Shown piece by piece: positions 1-12,800 of a DNA stretch of 64,000 nucleotides. Within the stretch, counting starts at the first letter, position 1, and each line of letters begins with the position of its first letter. The DNA is taken from contig JBHGNT010000022.1 in the NCBI GenBank assembly GCA_043228905.1, positions 9,114,001-9,178,000 of the forward strand, read 5' to 3'. Origin of the DNA: Azolla caroliniana. Lineage: Eukaryota > Polypodiophyta. The notes beneath the pieces were generated by a model that was not told the origin of the DNA, made no database searches, and saw only the letters and a list, made by a program, of their open reading frames with translations. Position numbers and translations under genes: made by a program.

Positions 1-988
1 AGCTTAAACGGCAATATGATAAGTCAATTAAAAACATCTAAAGCGAACAAAATTTTCTTAATGATTTCTAACAAATTTTCTTAATGATCAGCAACAGTTC
101 AGTTCAATTTCGTTTGATTCAAGAATGTCAAAAACGAACCAGTTTGAAACCGAACCGTTTAAAATTTTGGAAACTTGAACCTAACCGAACCACGAAACCA
201 TTTGAACCAAAACCGTTTTAAAAAATCAAACCATTAAAACCGCAGTTTTATGGTTCGGTTTCGGTTTTTAATTTAGGTCAAAATTCAATTTTAAATTTTA
301 AATTTTTTCATTATTTTAATTTTTTATTTTTCAAAATTTTAAAGATTTTCCTAAAATGTGAATTAGGCTTAAAATTTTAAACAAATCTTAAGAAATTAAA
401 AAAATTAAAAAACCATTAAACGGTTTAAACTGTGGTTTCTAACCGTTGAAACCGAACCATTCACCCCCCAAACCAAAACCGAACCATTAAAAAAACTCAA
501 ACCTGAACCGAACCGTTTAAACCATTAAGCCGTTAAGCCATGGTTTCGCAGTTCGGTTCGGTTCAAACTGAACCCGTTTCCGACTGTTAGATCAAGCCCC
601 TAACAACCTTTCCCCCTTCAGCAGTATACTAGAACCTCAGCATCCTTCCAATAATTCAATACTCCCATGGTTTCTCTGATAGATAGATGCTACTTCAATG
701 CATCTGATTAAAATAATATGTTCATACTCACATGATTTCTCTGACCAATAGATGCTAATCCAACTCCTACACTTAAATATTATTGTTCATCCAGTAATCA
801 GCCCCCACTCAACCTTCCTGAGATAATTCCCCGGTAATGTCGAACACAGGAAACTGCTGAAATATAGCTCCAAGGACCCTCACCCTCACAACCCTTCCAT
901 TCATTTGAAGAAAATAGTCATCTAAACAAACCCCCGAAACATCTCATATACCAGGAAGGCCAAAAACCAATAGGATCAAGAAAATCAC
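1..988. repeat. AT-rich stretch with degenerate AACCG/CGGTT repeats; probably intron of the HUB gene
   Basis: Positions about 100-590 are built from loose copies of AACCGAACC and its complement CGGTTCGGTT, in both orientations, set in A/T-rich DNA. The arrangement is irregular, so it is low-complexity DNA and not an ordered satellite. Positions 590-988 look like ordinary unique sequence. No HUB exon could be recognised here, although the downstream HUB exons must lie to the left of 989. I read the stretch as intron 4 of that gene running off the edge. Confidence 0.5.
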
Positions 989-3900
989 CTTCCGATGACA
1001 TTTCCGTTCCTATTGCTGAGAAAAGTTGTGCATTCTTAGTATTTTCTGTGTCAATAGCTTGGAGTAGATTTTCTAAAAGTTCTAATGTGGAAGCTTCACG
1101 TTGCTCAACTGCACGTTCAATAGATAGAGAACCATTGCAGTTGCCATTACTTGAAATACCACCACTGTGTAAAAAACGGTGAAGAAACATCTCCTCGGGT
1201 GCTATAGAAACTGTCTTTTCCTCTGCAATTTCCAATAGGACCTTTGTTTAACAAACCCTTCAATAATTTAATTCCATGTCCCTCCAAAAACTCACACTTT
1301 TTACAAAAAAAAGGTACCTTCTAGAGAACATGATGATTTAAGAACTTTAAGTCCATCAATAGGTGCATTGGCTCTTGCAAGAAGAAGCTCCAGATTTTCC
1401 TCAAGCTGAAAGACAAGGAAATTTTCTCGGTAAGACTATGAAAATATCTGAGTTTGAATAAATCACTTGATGTGCTTACGTGACTTGACTTGGGATCATG
1501 AATAATGTGGCATACTCTTGATGAAACTTTACCAACAAAATGAATCACTGAAATATAAAGCAAATAGAATGAATGTAGTAATACTTTGGTCTGTTGATAA
1601 GAGAATAGTAGTCAAAAATCTTCTTAAGCTTCCGTAAATTTAGACCAAACACTTAATAGTCTACAATGCGAGATTATAATCTGCACATATGCATGGGTAA
1701 AAGATGTAACACAATGGTGCTTTTGTAACATTGATTAGAAATACAGCTAGCATGGTTCGACATTAAGGGTTGACAGAAGAGAATCTTGCGATTAGCAAAG
1801 AATCTCATGCACTCTCTAGAACAAAATTCAGATATAAATATCAATATAAATTTCCACTGACAAGCATGCCTACTATGCCCAACATTCCAAAAGCACAGTG
1901 CCTTCCTCAGGACACAGCTTCTTTCATACCAATGTATTGCACTAGGACAACTGTGAAGCCATTCATCATCTTCAATCTAAGTTTTGAGCTCTTAATTTCC
2001 TTTCACTCAAACCTCTTCGAGACAGTGACATTGTTTCTATCAGATTTTGTAAGATTGCAAAGTGATCAGACTATCACATTTATGACTATTGGTGACTAAA
2101 AAAGCATTGTTTCTGGAAGCAGCAAGCTTTATAAGTTCTGTTTTTGCGAGGAAAAGATTAATTTTCTTGTTCACAATGAGCATCCCTGAGGGTCACATAA
2201 CATGAAAGAGTGAAAAAAGTCAAAGAGATAATGTTTTAAATATCAGTGACAGGAAGAAAGCGCATAGGTAGTTCAAATGGCCTCAACAATTCAGAATAGT
2301 GAACATTAAACAATGAACCTAAAAGATTGTACAAACAATATTTTTAGGCCAAACTGTATGTTTATTCTCATTCAAATTTGTGACTTCTTAGCAACAGATC
2401 AACTGCATGACAAGAAACACTGCTTCTCTTCACGTTCTCAGCGTTAATACTTTATGTTCTTTCCTTTTTTCAGGTGTACCCAATAAATATTTCCTTCAAG
2501 TGATATTTGATAATTTACTGTTAAATATATTTAGCATCATGGATGCATGGCTGGAGATCTCACGACCCTGTATTTCCTAGAGACAAAATTAACTTCACCA
2601 AGCCTTACAAGGCTCAGCATGAATGATTATATTTTCTTTTAGGTGTGTTTAAGATGAGTCAATTCATACATTTCCAAACTCCATTTGTTTCCTTGCAGGT
2701 GTCCCAATTTAGTGGGTTTACCTGAGTATTGTAGCATTGTAATTTGCTATAATTTCATTTGACCATGACTGCATCAATAAGCATATCATCAATGAGTAGC
2801 TCAGGTCATGTTGACATATTCCATTTCTTAAATCAAACGTCACACACAGCAAATAACTCTCTTCTAGTTGGATAACTGACACACGCAGAAGGTTTAAGAG
2901 ATGATATGGGGCAACAATACCTGAGCATATCATCAGTGGGTAGCTCAGGTAGTGTTGCCACATTCCATCCCTTCAACGTGAATCATGTCCTCAACTTGAA
3001 GAGAAAATGTTGCCCTAATCTTTTGTTTGCTTTATTGCTACCATCTGAAGCTTGGAATAGGTATGCAATACACCTCCATCTCCTTCACTTTAGCCACATA
3101 TTTGTGGATGTTCATCCAACTCCCTATTTCAATGGATCTCAACCCCTTTCAAGCAGCATCATTGAGTATGGTGTGGTTGCCTTGACCCCTAGGAGGCACG
3201 TTTGGCAGTGTTGGCACATTCCATCTCTTAAACTATCTACATAACTCATGTGCCTGACTAGAAGAACGAATTTTGCCCTTATTCACAGCTTGCATTTCCT
3301 TGATATCATCCCAATCTTGGATTGTTAGTCAATGTGCCTCCATGTTCTTCATGTTACCTGCATACTTGTGTAGTTCATTGGGTCTCATCTCCTTCGAAGG
3401 AGCACCATTGAGTATGGAGTGGTTGCCTTCACCACTATGCGGCATCATAGAAGCATATTTCTGTATCTTCTGGATGCCCTTCCATGTACAAGGGCATATA
3501 CTTTCCTTTCCCATTCGTCCATATACTATATAGCAACACTTGGATTACCATTACCAATGCATTGGTCTCTGTCTGCCATCTCTGAAGGTCATGAAGATTG
3601 CACTTGGATTCAATGATGTGTTAGCTTGGCAAACCAATGTTTACATAAATGTGCTCCAATTATGGTTGAGGATGTCAATGCCCCAGCAAATGAGAGAGAG
3701 AGAAAGAGAAGAAGGAGAAGAGGCAAATAGCCTTCTACATACTAGACTATTAAACGAGAAAGTAGTACTAGAAAAAGAAAAGGAAATACAATCTTTTAAC
3801 ATATCCGAGGGTGGAAAGAGAGAAGACAATCCAATCTTCTAAAGTCAAACCATAATCACAATCATCAAAACTAGGAGGACGAAAATCGCAAGTATCATGA

Positions 3901-4528
3901 TATATCCAGAGTAATTTGCACAAGAAAATACTCTCCTAAGATAATGAAGAAAGCTAGCATCAAAATATGAGGAAATTGGATCTCTACAAAGCTATAGAAA
4001 ATAGATAAAAGGAATGGAAAGGGATTACCTCTTCCCAAGAGTCTTGAATAGATGCCAAGCTTTCATCGTAAGCTACCTGCCTCTGTTTCAAATCTTTAAG
4101 CTTTGTTTCTAGGTCATGGATCTCGCTCCTCTGAGCATCCAGCTGCTGTGCGAGCTTATGATTCTCATACTGAAGCTCCGCTGTATCCACCTGAAAACCC
4201 TAGCTATCAGACAAAGAAAAGCAGAGAAGGAAGGAGATGGAAGGGTAGAAGGATGTAAGAAAATCAGTCTCCGACTGAATCTCGGATGGTGTTCCACCTG
4301 AAGAGACCATAAAATTTGAGGGCAAAAGGGAAGGAGACAGGAAGGATTTAAGAGGATGAGAAGGGTAAAAAACAAAAAACAAAAAAGAACCTTCTTGTCT
4401 TGGGAAGGAGAGACAGGTTGCTTCTTGGGCGGCGAAAATGAGCCACCAGCGGCGGCGGCGGCGCTGCTGCTGCTGCTGCTGCTGCAATGGCGACGCTTCC
4501 TGTCGCCTTCTTCTTTGCTCCCCCCCAT
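989..4528 (-). CDS. HUB1/HUB2-like: E3 ubiquitin-protein ligase BRE1-like, HUB1/HUB2 type, N-terminal exons (partial)
   Basis: Plant HUB proteins are nuclear RING E3 ligases that monoubiquitinate histone H2B and affect transcription, seed dormancy and flowering. Four exons are visible on the minus strand: 4528-4391 (46 codons), 4190-4029 (54 codons), 1405-1318 and 1222-989. All have GT-AG borders and the phases agree. Exon 1 starts MGGSKEEGDRKRRH and carries a Ser7-Ala5 run. Exon 2 is the conserved coiled-coil opening (LQYENHKLAQQLDAQ). Exon 4 holds the family block around LHRFLHSGG and ASTLELLENLLQAIDTE. The family is about 880 residues long with a C-terminal RING finger, so roughly three quarters of the protein, including the RING, lies beyond the left edge. 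The exact exon 3 and exon 4 borders are inferred from splice consensus and frame. HUB1 and HUB2 cannot be told apart from this part. Confidence 0.85.
1406..4028 (-). other. HUB intron 2 (2.6 kb)
   Basis: Between HUB exons 2 and 3. It contains no recognisable exon or element. Two related blocks near 2783-2850 and 2920-2970 share the text CATATCATCA(A/G)TG(A/G)GTAGCTCAGGT followed by a similar CATTCCAT segment, and a third partial copy lies near 3195-3235. This is a small degenerate duplication. Short ORFs on the plus strand here look accidental. Confidence 0.6.
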
Positions 4529-4529
4529 C

Positions 4530-4560
<31 letters not shown>

Positions 4561-4690
4561 AGAATAAATCTATCGGGAGCACCACAGGAAAGATGAAGAA
4601 GAAGAAGAAGAAATTCAGTATGATCTCTCTCTCTCTCTGTCTGCCTCTCTGAGTGAGTGACAGAGAGAGAGAGAGCTCCCAAAACAAAAC
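4529..4690 (-). promoter_or_regulatory. Probable HUB 5' UTR and proximal promoter, CT/GA-rich
   Basis: Directly upstream of the HUB start codon on the minus strand there are GA-rich runs (plus strand CT runs at about 4538-4560 and 4624-4645) and a GAA run at 4592-4611. Such CT/GA tracts are usual in plant 5' leaders and core promoters. No TATA box was identified, so the transcription start is unknown. Confidence 0.4.
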
Positions 4691-5175
4691 GAAGGAGACA
4701 GTCTACAGACAGACAGACAGACAGACAGAGATAGATATTAACTCTGTATGCATGGCACATGCATGTTTGTATGTATGTATGTATGTATGTATGTATGTAT
4801 GTATGTATGTATGTATTCTATGTACATATGTAAATTGTAATTTGCATCTGTATGTACATATTTCTATGTATGTATGTATGTATTCTATGTATGTCATTTG
4901 CATGTGTATGTATGTATGTATGTATTCTATGTATGTCATTTGCATGTGTATGTATGTATTGTATGCTATTTCATGTATGTATGTATGTATGTATGATGAT
5001 GTATTGTATGTATGTGTGTATTGTATGTTATGTCATGTATGTATGATTGGATCATGGATGTGTGTATGTGTGTATTGTAAATTTATATGTATGATGTATT
5101 GTATGTATGTATTGTATGTGCGTGTGTATGTATGTATGCATGTATTGTATGTATGTATGTATGTATGTCTAGAGA
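4691..5175. repeat. Compound microsatellite (ACAG)n followed by long interrupted (ATGT)n
   Basis: About 4707-4730 is a pure ACAG run. From about 4765 to 5168 the sequence is dominated by ATGT repeats, first a pure block at about 4768-4815, then blocks separated by short interruptions that recur (a TTCTATGTATG(T)CATTTGCATGTGT segment appears at least twice). ORFs such as the Tyr-Val-Cys-Met-rich reading at 4653-5198 are translations of the repeat and not genes. Confidence 0.95.
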
Positions 5176-6480
5176 TAGTCACAACATACTCTAGGTAACT
5201 ACAAGGAAGTGTCATGGGGAGCATTGCCGCTTGCCTTAATTGGCGCATGGCATCTCCCCAGAGCCAAGAGAAAGAGAGGGAAGAGTCCATACAAATACTA
5301 TTGCATCTCAATGATGATGCTTACCGAAGGGACCACCCTCTCGATACATATCAACAACAATTAGCATTTGCATTGTGCAACACATCTACAGCCTACACGC
5401 TTGAGGCTCTACAACCTGTGAAGCATCTTGCGGGTGAGCGAGGAGATATTTTAGCACTTGCCTTTTAAATGGGCAAGCATTGCTATCTTCTTTGCTCTTT
5501 CATGGCATCAGATTCATCATTCGATCAATACTCATGCCAAGCATGCTAAATTTTGCAACTCTTATCAAGTTTAATATTCAAATCCTACAATTTCAAATGG
5601 TATATGCTTTTCTTCTAATTTCAAGCAAACACAATGTGGATTTTCTAATTTCATGCAAACGCAAATATTCGATTAGATGTTGAATATTTCAGTCATTATT
5701 TTGCAGTACCTTTCCTCTTGTTTTCGAGAAAACCACATCCCCAATTTCTCACATATCATAATGGGGAGCATTTACTCCTAAAAAGCAGCCAAGAAACCAA
5801 CAATCTAGGTATCAATCTCAAGATCTATGACAAATGGGCCAACAGAATCTAGGTAAGCCACAGTTTTAGCCCACAATACAAATAGTACAAAAGCACAAGC
5901 TTTTTTATTAGAGCCCCATGCAAGGATGCTTACTATGTATGTTACAAGTTAAAACCAGCAATACATGTGATGATGAATCAATGCATTGGCATTGAATATG
6001 CCATAAGAGTCAAGACTATATTTCAGAATTCCACAATATCTGGGATTTCCATAACACTTCTTTTATTCTCTCAACCGAAAGCATTGATACTGATCCAAAT
6101 TTATGCAAACTAGACAAGACAGACTAGGCTTTCACAGCTTTTTTCTCGTTTTCTCAACCCACAAATACCTGTTCAAATCCATTTTTATCGAGCCATAAAT
6201 AAATTGGACTTCTTTATTGGTTTTGTTCAGAATTAGTTATTGGAAGGTGTAAACAACCTTTGTTGAAGCTTGAAAGCCAACGATATCTCAAATGGCTCAA
6301 TTTGTAGCAAGGATGGCATCCTGTAAAGTTTACAATACATTTGCCAATAACGCATATGCTTTGCGTGCATACTATACGACGTTGCAAACAGGATTTGACA
6401 ATCAGAATACAAATCTAAACTTCAAAATGCTAACTCTCTCTTAAATTTCAAAATTCCCTCACAATGTAAAAAAAAGAATC
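5176..6480. other. Intergenic region between HUB and NOC4
   Basis: Apparently unique, moderately AT-rich DNA with no ORF I recognise, no LTR boundary and no RNA gene that I can support. The ORF at 5214-5468 (84 codons) has no familiar motif. The stretch separates the 5' end of HUB from the 3' end of NOC4. Confidence 0.5.
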
Positions 6481-6579
6481 GTATCTATAGCTCACCCTCA
6501 AAAATGTGAAGCCCTTCTACTATAATACAAGAGTCTTGAAGTCTTCTTTCTAGACTCTTCTCTTTACCCTCATCAACCA

Positions 6580-6835
6580 AGACATGTAGGGATCCAAAGA
6601 AAGCTACGAGAAAACTTTGGCAGACACTGCTTTCTTTCGAGTGACTATATTCATCTCTTTTCTTTATAATTATATATTCATGGAGTCGTGACATCTTCCA
6701 TCTAAACTTCTCTTTTCCTTCGTCGAATAAAAAACATATATGGGAATCCGACGAAAGCTATGAGAAAACTTTGACAAACACTGGTTCCTGTCTAGTAGCG
6801 TGATTATACTCCTCTTTTTTTATGATTGTGAACTC
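6580..6835. repeat. Diverged tandem duplication covering the NOC4 stop codon and 3' UTR
   Basis: A block at about 6582-6675 (CATGTAGGGATCCAAAG..., AAGCTACGAGAAAACTTTG...) recurs in altered form at about 6738-6830 (CATATATGGGAATCCGACG..., AAGCTATGAGAAAACTTTG...). The second copy overlaps the NOC4 stop codon. The period is about 150 bp. The copies differ at many sites, so the duplication is old. Confidence 0.7.
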
Positions 6836-9800
6836 CTCTTCTTCTTCTTGTTATTATTATTCTTTTTCCTCTTTGCTAACACTTTCGAACTACCATCACC
6901 AACATTATCTTCAGTGATATTATCCAAGACAATATTATTATTCTGGCTTGGAAGCTCACACTGATCTTCTGAAGCTTTCACTTCAGTCTCTAGATTCATG
7001 ACATGATTCTCCTTAGAATCAAAAGTCCAACCATGAAAATCTGTTAGCCCTAATGTCAACAAAACATCTGAATTCTTTGAAAACAGTTTTGAAGGACAAG
7101 TTTTGTAAAATGCAAGGGGCACTTGTTTCATCCTTCTTTTCACCTGACAAAGACAACCATCTCAAATTGAGTTTTTTAAGTAGATAACTTCTTGCAAAAA
7201 ATCAGAGATGAAACTTGGATGTTCTTTTCTTGTTTTTTAATCCCTCACCTCTTCTGCGAATATTGTTGAATATGATCCTGAACTAAAATCCTTTATGGCC
7301 AACTCTTCTGTTTTTGCTCTGACTGTCAGATCGGTCTCAAGAGATGCTACAAATCTGACATTTATGTATATATATATATATAGAATCCATCACCAAAAAA
7401 CAAATACAAATTTATATTTAGGACAGTTTTAAATACCTCTTCTTAAAACGGAACAGCTATAACTCTTCTCAAATTTATGTTTAGGACATGTAAGCTATCA
7501 TTTCAAAGCTTTCATGATTGAAAAGTTCTTGCTTCTTTTCAATCACATTCTTAAGATGAAGCAATCTTGCCCAATTTAAAGGTGTTTTGAGTCCAGGAAG
7601 TAGAAACCCTTGTTAATCTAGTTTGGCAATAATTCATTCCAATCCTTCCTCTAACCATCTTTTGTTCTAAACTGTGCATTTTACTAACATTTGATCTAGC
7701 TTCTCTCTACCCATACTCTATCTAATATTCTCCTAATTTGTTTTCCATTGGTGCATTGAACACGAGCCACTGGTTTGCCTAATCAGAATATCTATAAACC
7801 TTGATGGATTCTGAGCAACAAGAAAACAAGCCAGCTAACTATCTTTGCAAAAAACCCAAATGATTCCCACTGTTACACTTCCGTAAAGATTCTGAAAATA
7901 ATCAATATGTGACACAATAAAAACAACTTATGAAATGATTCTATTTCCATTTTCTAAATGGAATAGCTGCAAAGATTCATACCTGGAAACAATAGGACAG
8001 TAATGTCGACGAAGGGCGTCAATCTCCCACAGTGAACTCTCTAGTTTCAAGATAAGAATAGAACAATCATAAAGATTAAGTAAAACACTGTTATCTACAA
8101 GCTTTACACGAACTTCATTCCATAAACTTACGAAGAGCATTAGCTTTGGCCGGATCTTCTTCACAAGGAACAAATGGATCTGCTCCTCGTCTATCCGCTA
8201 ACTCTTCTGTATCTTGACTTACACCTTGAACAAGCCCTGTTTTTCCATTATCCGGCTCATCTTCCAATACTGAGCAATTTGGATCAACATAATCCTGCCA
8301 TGCTTAAGGAATGTTAAAATCCTCCATAAGCTAATAAACAAAACTACAAAAGTATGAAGTATCATAAAACTAAAGCAAAAGAGGTATAGCCAAACTCTTC
8401 AAGCATAGGGATTAAAGATAATATCTTCGAGCTTGTATGTTAAAAGGACACCTTATGCACTAGGATATTGATAGAAGGGTGGCGTCGAAGTAGGTTGTGC
8501 ACGATCGCAATTACGATGAGTGCACCTGAGGGAGGTGACTTCAACGCAATCCTTCCGAGCTTCTTTGCAAAGGCAGCAGCCAGATATGAAGGCAACAATG
8601 GAGATTTCAAGCATGTGTCTAACAACTGTCATTTCAAGTACAAAGAGGAAGTTTTAGCAATCTCACAGCATTTTACACAATCCATTGTCACATTTATATG
8701 AAAATATAAAGAAATTAAAAAATGTATGAAAAAATTAAGCTAAGTAAAAATAGGAAAACATAAAAAGATCCAATTTCATGGATTAATGTTACCTCAAAGA
8801 ACCGGGCTCGATACTTGGCGATGAATATCGATGGTTCTAATAGTGCATATAGTTTTGTATAGAAATCAGGGTATTCCAGTCCATATTGTGTTATTAGTGA
8901 AAAAAGTCCACTTAAAGCCATCACACTAATGAGACCCCCTTTGTTATATGAACTGGTGAGGAAGTCACTGCAGACAGTGCACATGGTTCTCAGAAACTTA
9001 CGAAAATTCCAAGAAACATGAACACTAATATAGAGAATTAAGGACAATGAACAAGACCTTACAAATTGTTGATGAAAATGAGATAAGAGCCAAAATAATA
9101 AGAAAAAAGGAACAAAAAATTAATATACAAACAGACATTAAAAGCCACAACAGGCAAACAGAACAAACACCATGATTCCCTCAAAAACAAAACAACAAGT
9201 AATCAACTCACCAATACTAAAACAGTAAAAAGAAAATGGAAAAAACTCTGTTTTACAAAAACGTCAGTTTTGTAATAATTGATAAGGAATGACGTGAAAT
9301 GGAAAAAGAGGCTATATTAACTTCAAAGTGCAAAACCTTTGATGGCAGCAAAAAAATCAGAGGGGAGATTTAACAATATAATAGGAATAATGCCAATGAC
9401 AATGCCCTCCTGCATAAATAGACTGTCAAATAAACACTTCAACCACCACATTTACACCCCTAGATGATGATGTGCTTAATTTATGTATCATTTCCCTATG
9501 GAAACTAGAAACATGTGGTGTCTTATAGTCAGATGTATCATATTTATATTACAACATAGACAATTATTACAAACTATGGAATGGTTTATAATTTTGGAGT
9601 CCTAGATCCCCAAAATTATTAGTAGAAATAAGATTGACCTTCAAACCCTCCCTAAGGAATTCATAACTAAAGAAATACAGGAAAGCATATTTCTAATAGA
9701 TAATAATGGAACAGTTTTGCATATGATTCATGGGATTACATATTTGGAGGTGGATACAAACCCCATTTGTACCTAAATGAAGTGATAACAAAAGTAGTAT

Positions 9801-12800
9801 TTCAAGAATCCAAAGATAAAGTGATAATAATCATCATAGCCTAGAGAAAACACAAAAATATAAAGCATTTTATGTAAGTTATCTTCCTCTAAATTATGCT
9901 TGTGTCTCCTGGTGGAAACATCAACTTGGTTCCAAGGTAAAGGTCATGGCTATTTTGTTTTTTGGTTAATTCAGACTCAAGAAAATCTGAGTTTCAATCC
10001 ATCTCAGTTGATAAACAATCAGACGGTAAAGACTCTGGAAAAAACGCAATATCTATTAATAAACAATCTAACAAAAAAGATTCTAAAATATCATAAGTAT
10101 TTCAACTATATACATCGAAGGACGTTAAATTGTCTATTATTTTTTTATCTTTCTTGAAACCTACACACATATTCATGCCCACGTGTCTTGGAGCAACAAA
10201 ACAAACTAAGTCTACTTAGAAAGACAGAGAGTGAGTGAGATACCTGAGAAGAACAGGATTGGAAAGATTAGGAATTATCGCCTTATGCATCTGTCCCAGC
10301 ACCTGCACATAAGGATAAAGTCAATTAACAAAGAAGGCAACTCAATTGAAAGGATAAATAAAAGGGAACATCATCCTGAGTGTGAGCTAGAACAAACAAA
10401 TTATCAATACTATACATAGTTCTTATTAATGGCAAATTTCTTGTTCTTGCTTATGCATTAACCATGTGATGAATCATATTGTTGGGGGTTTAAATGCTCA
10501 AATGGACGGGAAAAGAAACAAATGCATGGATAAGTTATATGTTTAATCATGCATTTCAACATGGTGTGTTAGAGTCCAACAAATTAATTCATCAAAACAT
10601 AAGGAATTATAGACGAAAGAAAGGAAAGACAGGTGTCAAACCACCCGATGACCCTTAGCAAAGGTGTGAGATGAACCTAAACCTCCTCGATGGGAAAAAA
10701 ACGGAAAGGGGCTGACCAAGGACGCCGAATCATAACAGAAAACGGAAGAAAATCATCAGCAATTGGTCATTGCCCAAGAGGAGCTGATAACCGCAACAAC
10801 AGAGAAAGAAATTACATTGATGGGAAAATTACAACAAGACCAAGCATCCTGGATATCGGTGGAGACAGTTCTAAGATATCCTGACATACCAGCCGCAGCA
10901 CACGAATTAGCCGCAATAATGCAATTTTGGATGACGTATGAGCTGGTGGCGGCAACAGCTAAATTGGCAAAGGAACATGAGGACAAGCTCATGGTACAAC
11001 GAGCCTTAGCCAGTGACATAGAAAACAATAAGGCTCTGAATAGAATTGGCAAGAAAAGACAAGGGAAGACACGCCACCTAGCAATCGAGCTGCCCGTCTT
11101 GAATATGGCATTAGTGGAGGTCCACCAGGAATTGAAAAGGACGCGAACAGCAGCAAAAGATATGGTTTATCATAGCAAAAAGACGAGGAAAGGGGCTGAC
11201 TTGGCGGTGCAACGATTGCTGGAATCCAGAGCAAAAATTCAAGCCCTGGAACGACAAGTACAAGAGGCAGAGGAAAGTAGGAAACAGACCAGCACAGCCA
11301 TAGAACCAGCAACCAATCATGACAAACTGCTAGAGGAATTACAAGCACAAACAGCGATAACCGAAAAAGCAAAGAAAGCAAACGCAGTGGCCGAAATGGA
11401 AATCAGCCACTTAAGGGAATAACTGCGGCAAACAGAGGTCAGAGCGGAAAACGTGTGTGAACCATTTCCAAGAAGAACAAAGGTTTTACGTGAAGTGGTC
11501 AAGTGATAATACACTTGAAATAGTTATCTCATACCGTAGAATTGAAAATTACAATTCATACCCACATTCCCTTCAAAATTAACCTGCATGTACTCATCAT
11601 AGATTAGGAAAAACTACAGGAAACCTATCTCACAATCAGTTATGGTTATGCACATAACAATATGCCCAACGATTGGATTACAAGTTGGACCAAACCATTA
11701 CATAAAGGTGGAGATGAAAATGATGCAAACATCTATTAAATCATTATGGTTGGCTTGCTAATGGCAAAACTATTTGGATGTATAATGGAATCAAAGGTAA
11801 GTGCATGGGCTGAAAAAATGGTAAGAGAGATTATGGACAAGCTGGATTTCAAAAACAACATAGCACCATCGATCACCTTGTTACCCTTCGAGTACTAATG
11901 GAGGAAAGACACTTGAGAGGCAAAGGTTTACATTGGTGCTTCGTAGACTTTAAGAAAGCTTTTGATAAGGTATCTTGTGAGCATCTTTGGAGGCGAATGG
12001 AAAAGTTGAGGTGCCAAATGAATATATCTTGCAATTTCCCAATTTTATGAGAAGGTTATATATTGCATGTATATACGTCATAGGTTTTCAATTTTTTTCA
12101 ATAGCATTATTGGTGTTAAGCAAGGGTGCCATATTCACCAACTCTATTTGTTCTATGCATTGATTAATTGGAAATGATTCATTGGAAGAAGTGGTTGTCA
12201 AGTTTGTAAAGGAAGAAGGCATTGAAGAAGTTACCATTGGAATGTAGTCATTATGCTTTTATTATATGCAGATCATGTAGTTGTTTTTGCAAATGATTTA
12301 GGAAATGTGTAAAAGCTTATGAAGGCATTGGAAAAACTTTGTATGCATACTAAATTAAGTATCAACAACTCTAGAACAAAGACTATGCTTGTGAAGAGCC
12401 AAAAACACAGATAAAAATGTGCATTATGTACAATAATGAGCCACTTAAATTTGTGGAAAGCTTCAAATATATTGGCCATGTAAGTTCTTTCAAATCATAG
12501 TTGGAATGAATGTACTAACCACGGAAAGAGAGCATATTATGCATTGGAAAACACATGCAATCATGGAGGTGTTGGAGGTGCTTCGCTATGGGGTGGAAGT
12601 ATGAGGTGGTAGCATCCCTAAATAAATATAATTGGAAAGAGTTTGAAAATGTCCAAAAGCATTTTCTTACAAAGTCCTCCTACTTGAGATAGGATCACTT
12701 CCCATTGAGATCATGGCTTATCGAATACATGCTTAAGGTTCAAAAAAGTTCCTCACATCGACTTCTTAGAATCGCTTGGGAAGAAAGCAAAAAGATGCAT

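Noticed and set aside
100-590. AACCG-rich stretch as a telomere or centromere satellite
   Set aside because: The copies are irregular, in both orientations and interrupted. They do not form a CCCTAAA-type or fixed-period array.
4653-5198. 181-codon plus-strand ORF rich in Tyr, Val, Cys and Met
   Set aside because: It is only the translation of the ATGT microsatellite, whose 4-bp unit stays open in every frame.
10763-11422. 219-codon ORF as a host gene inside NOC4 intron 8
   Set aside because: It matches part of the G1 accessory ORF and lacks its own start and end, so it is a retroelement relic.
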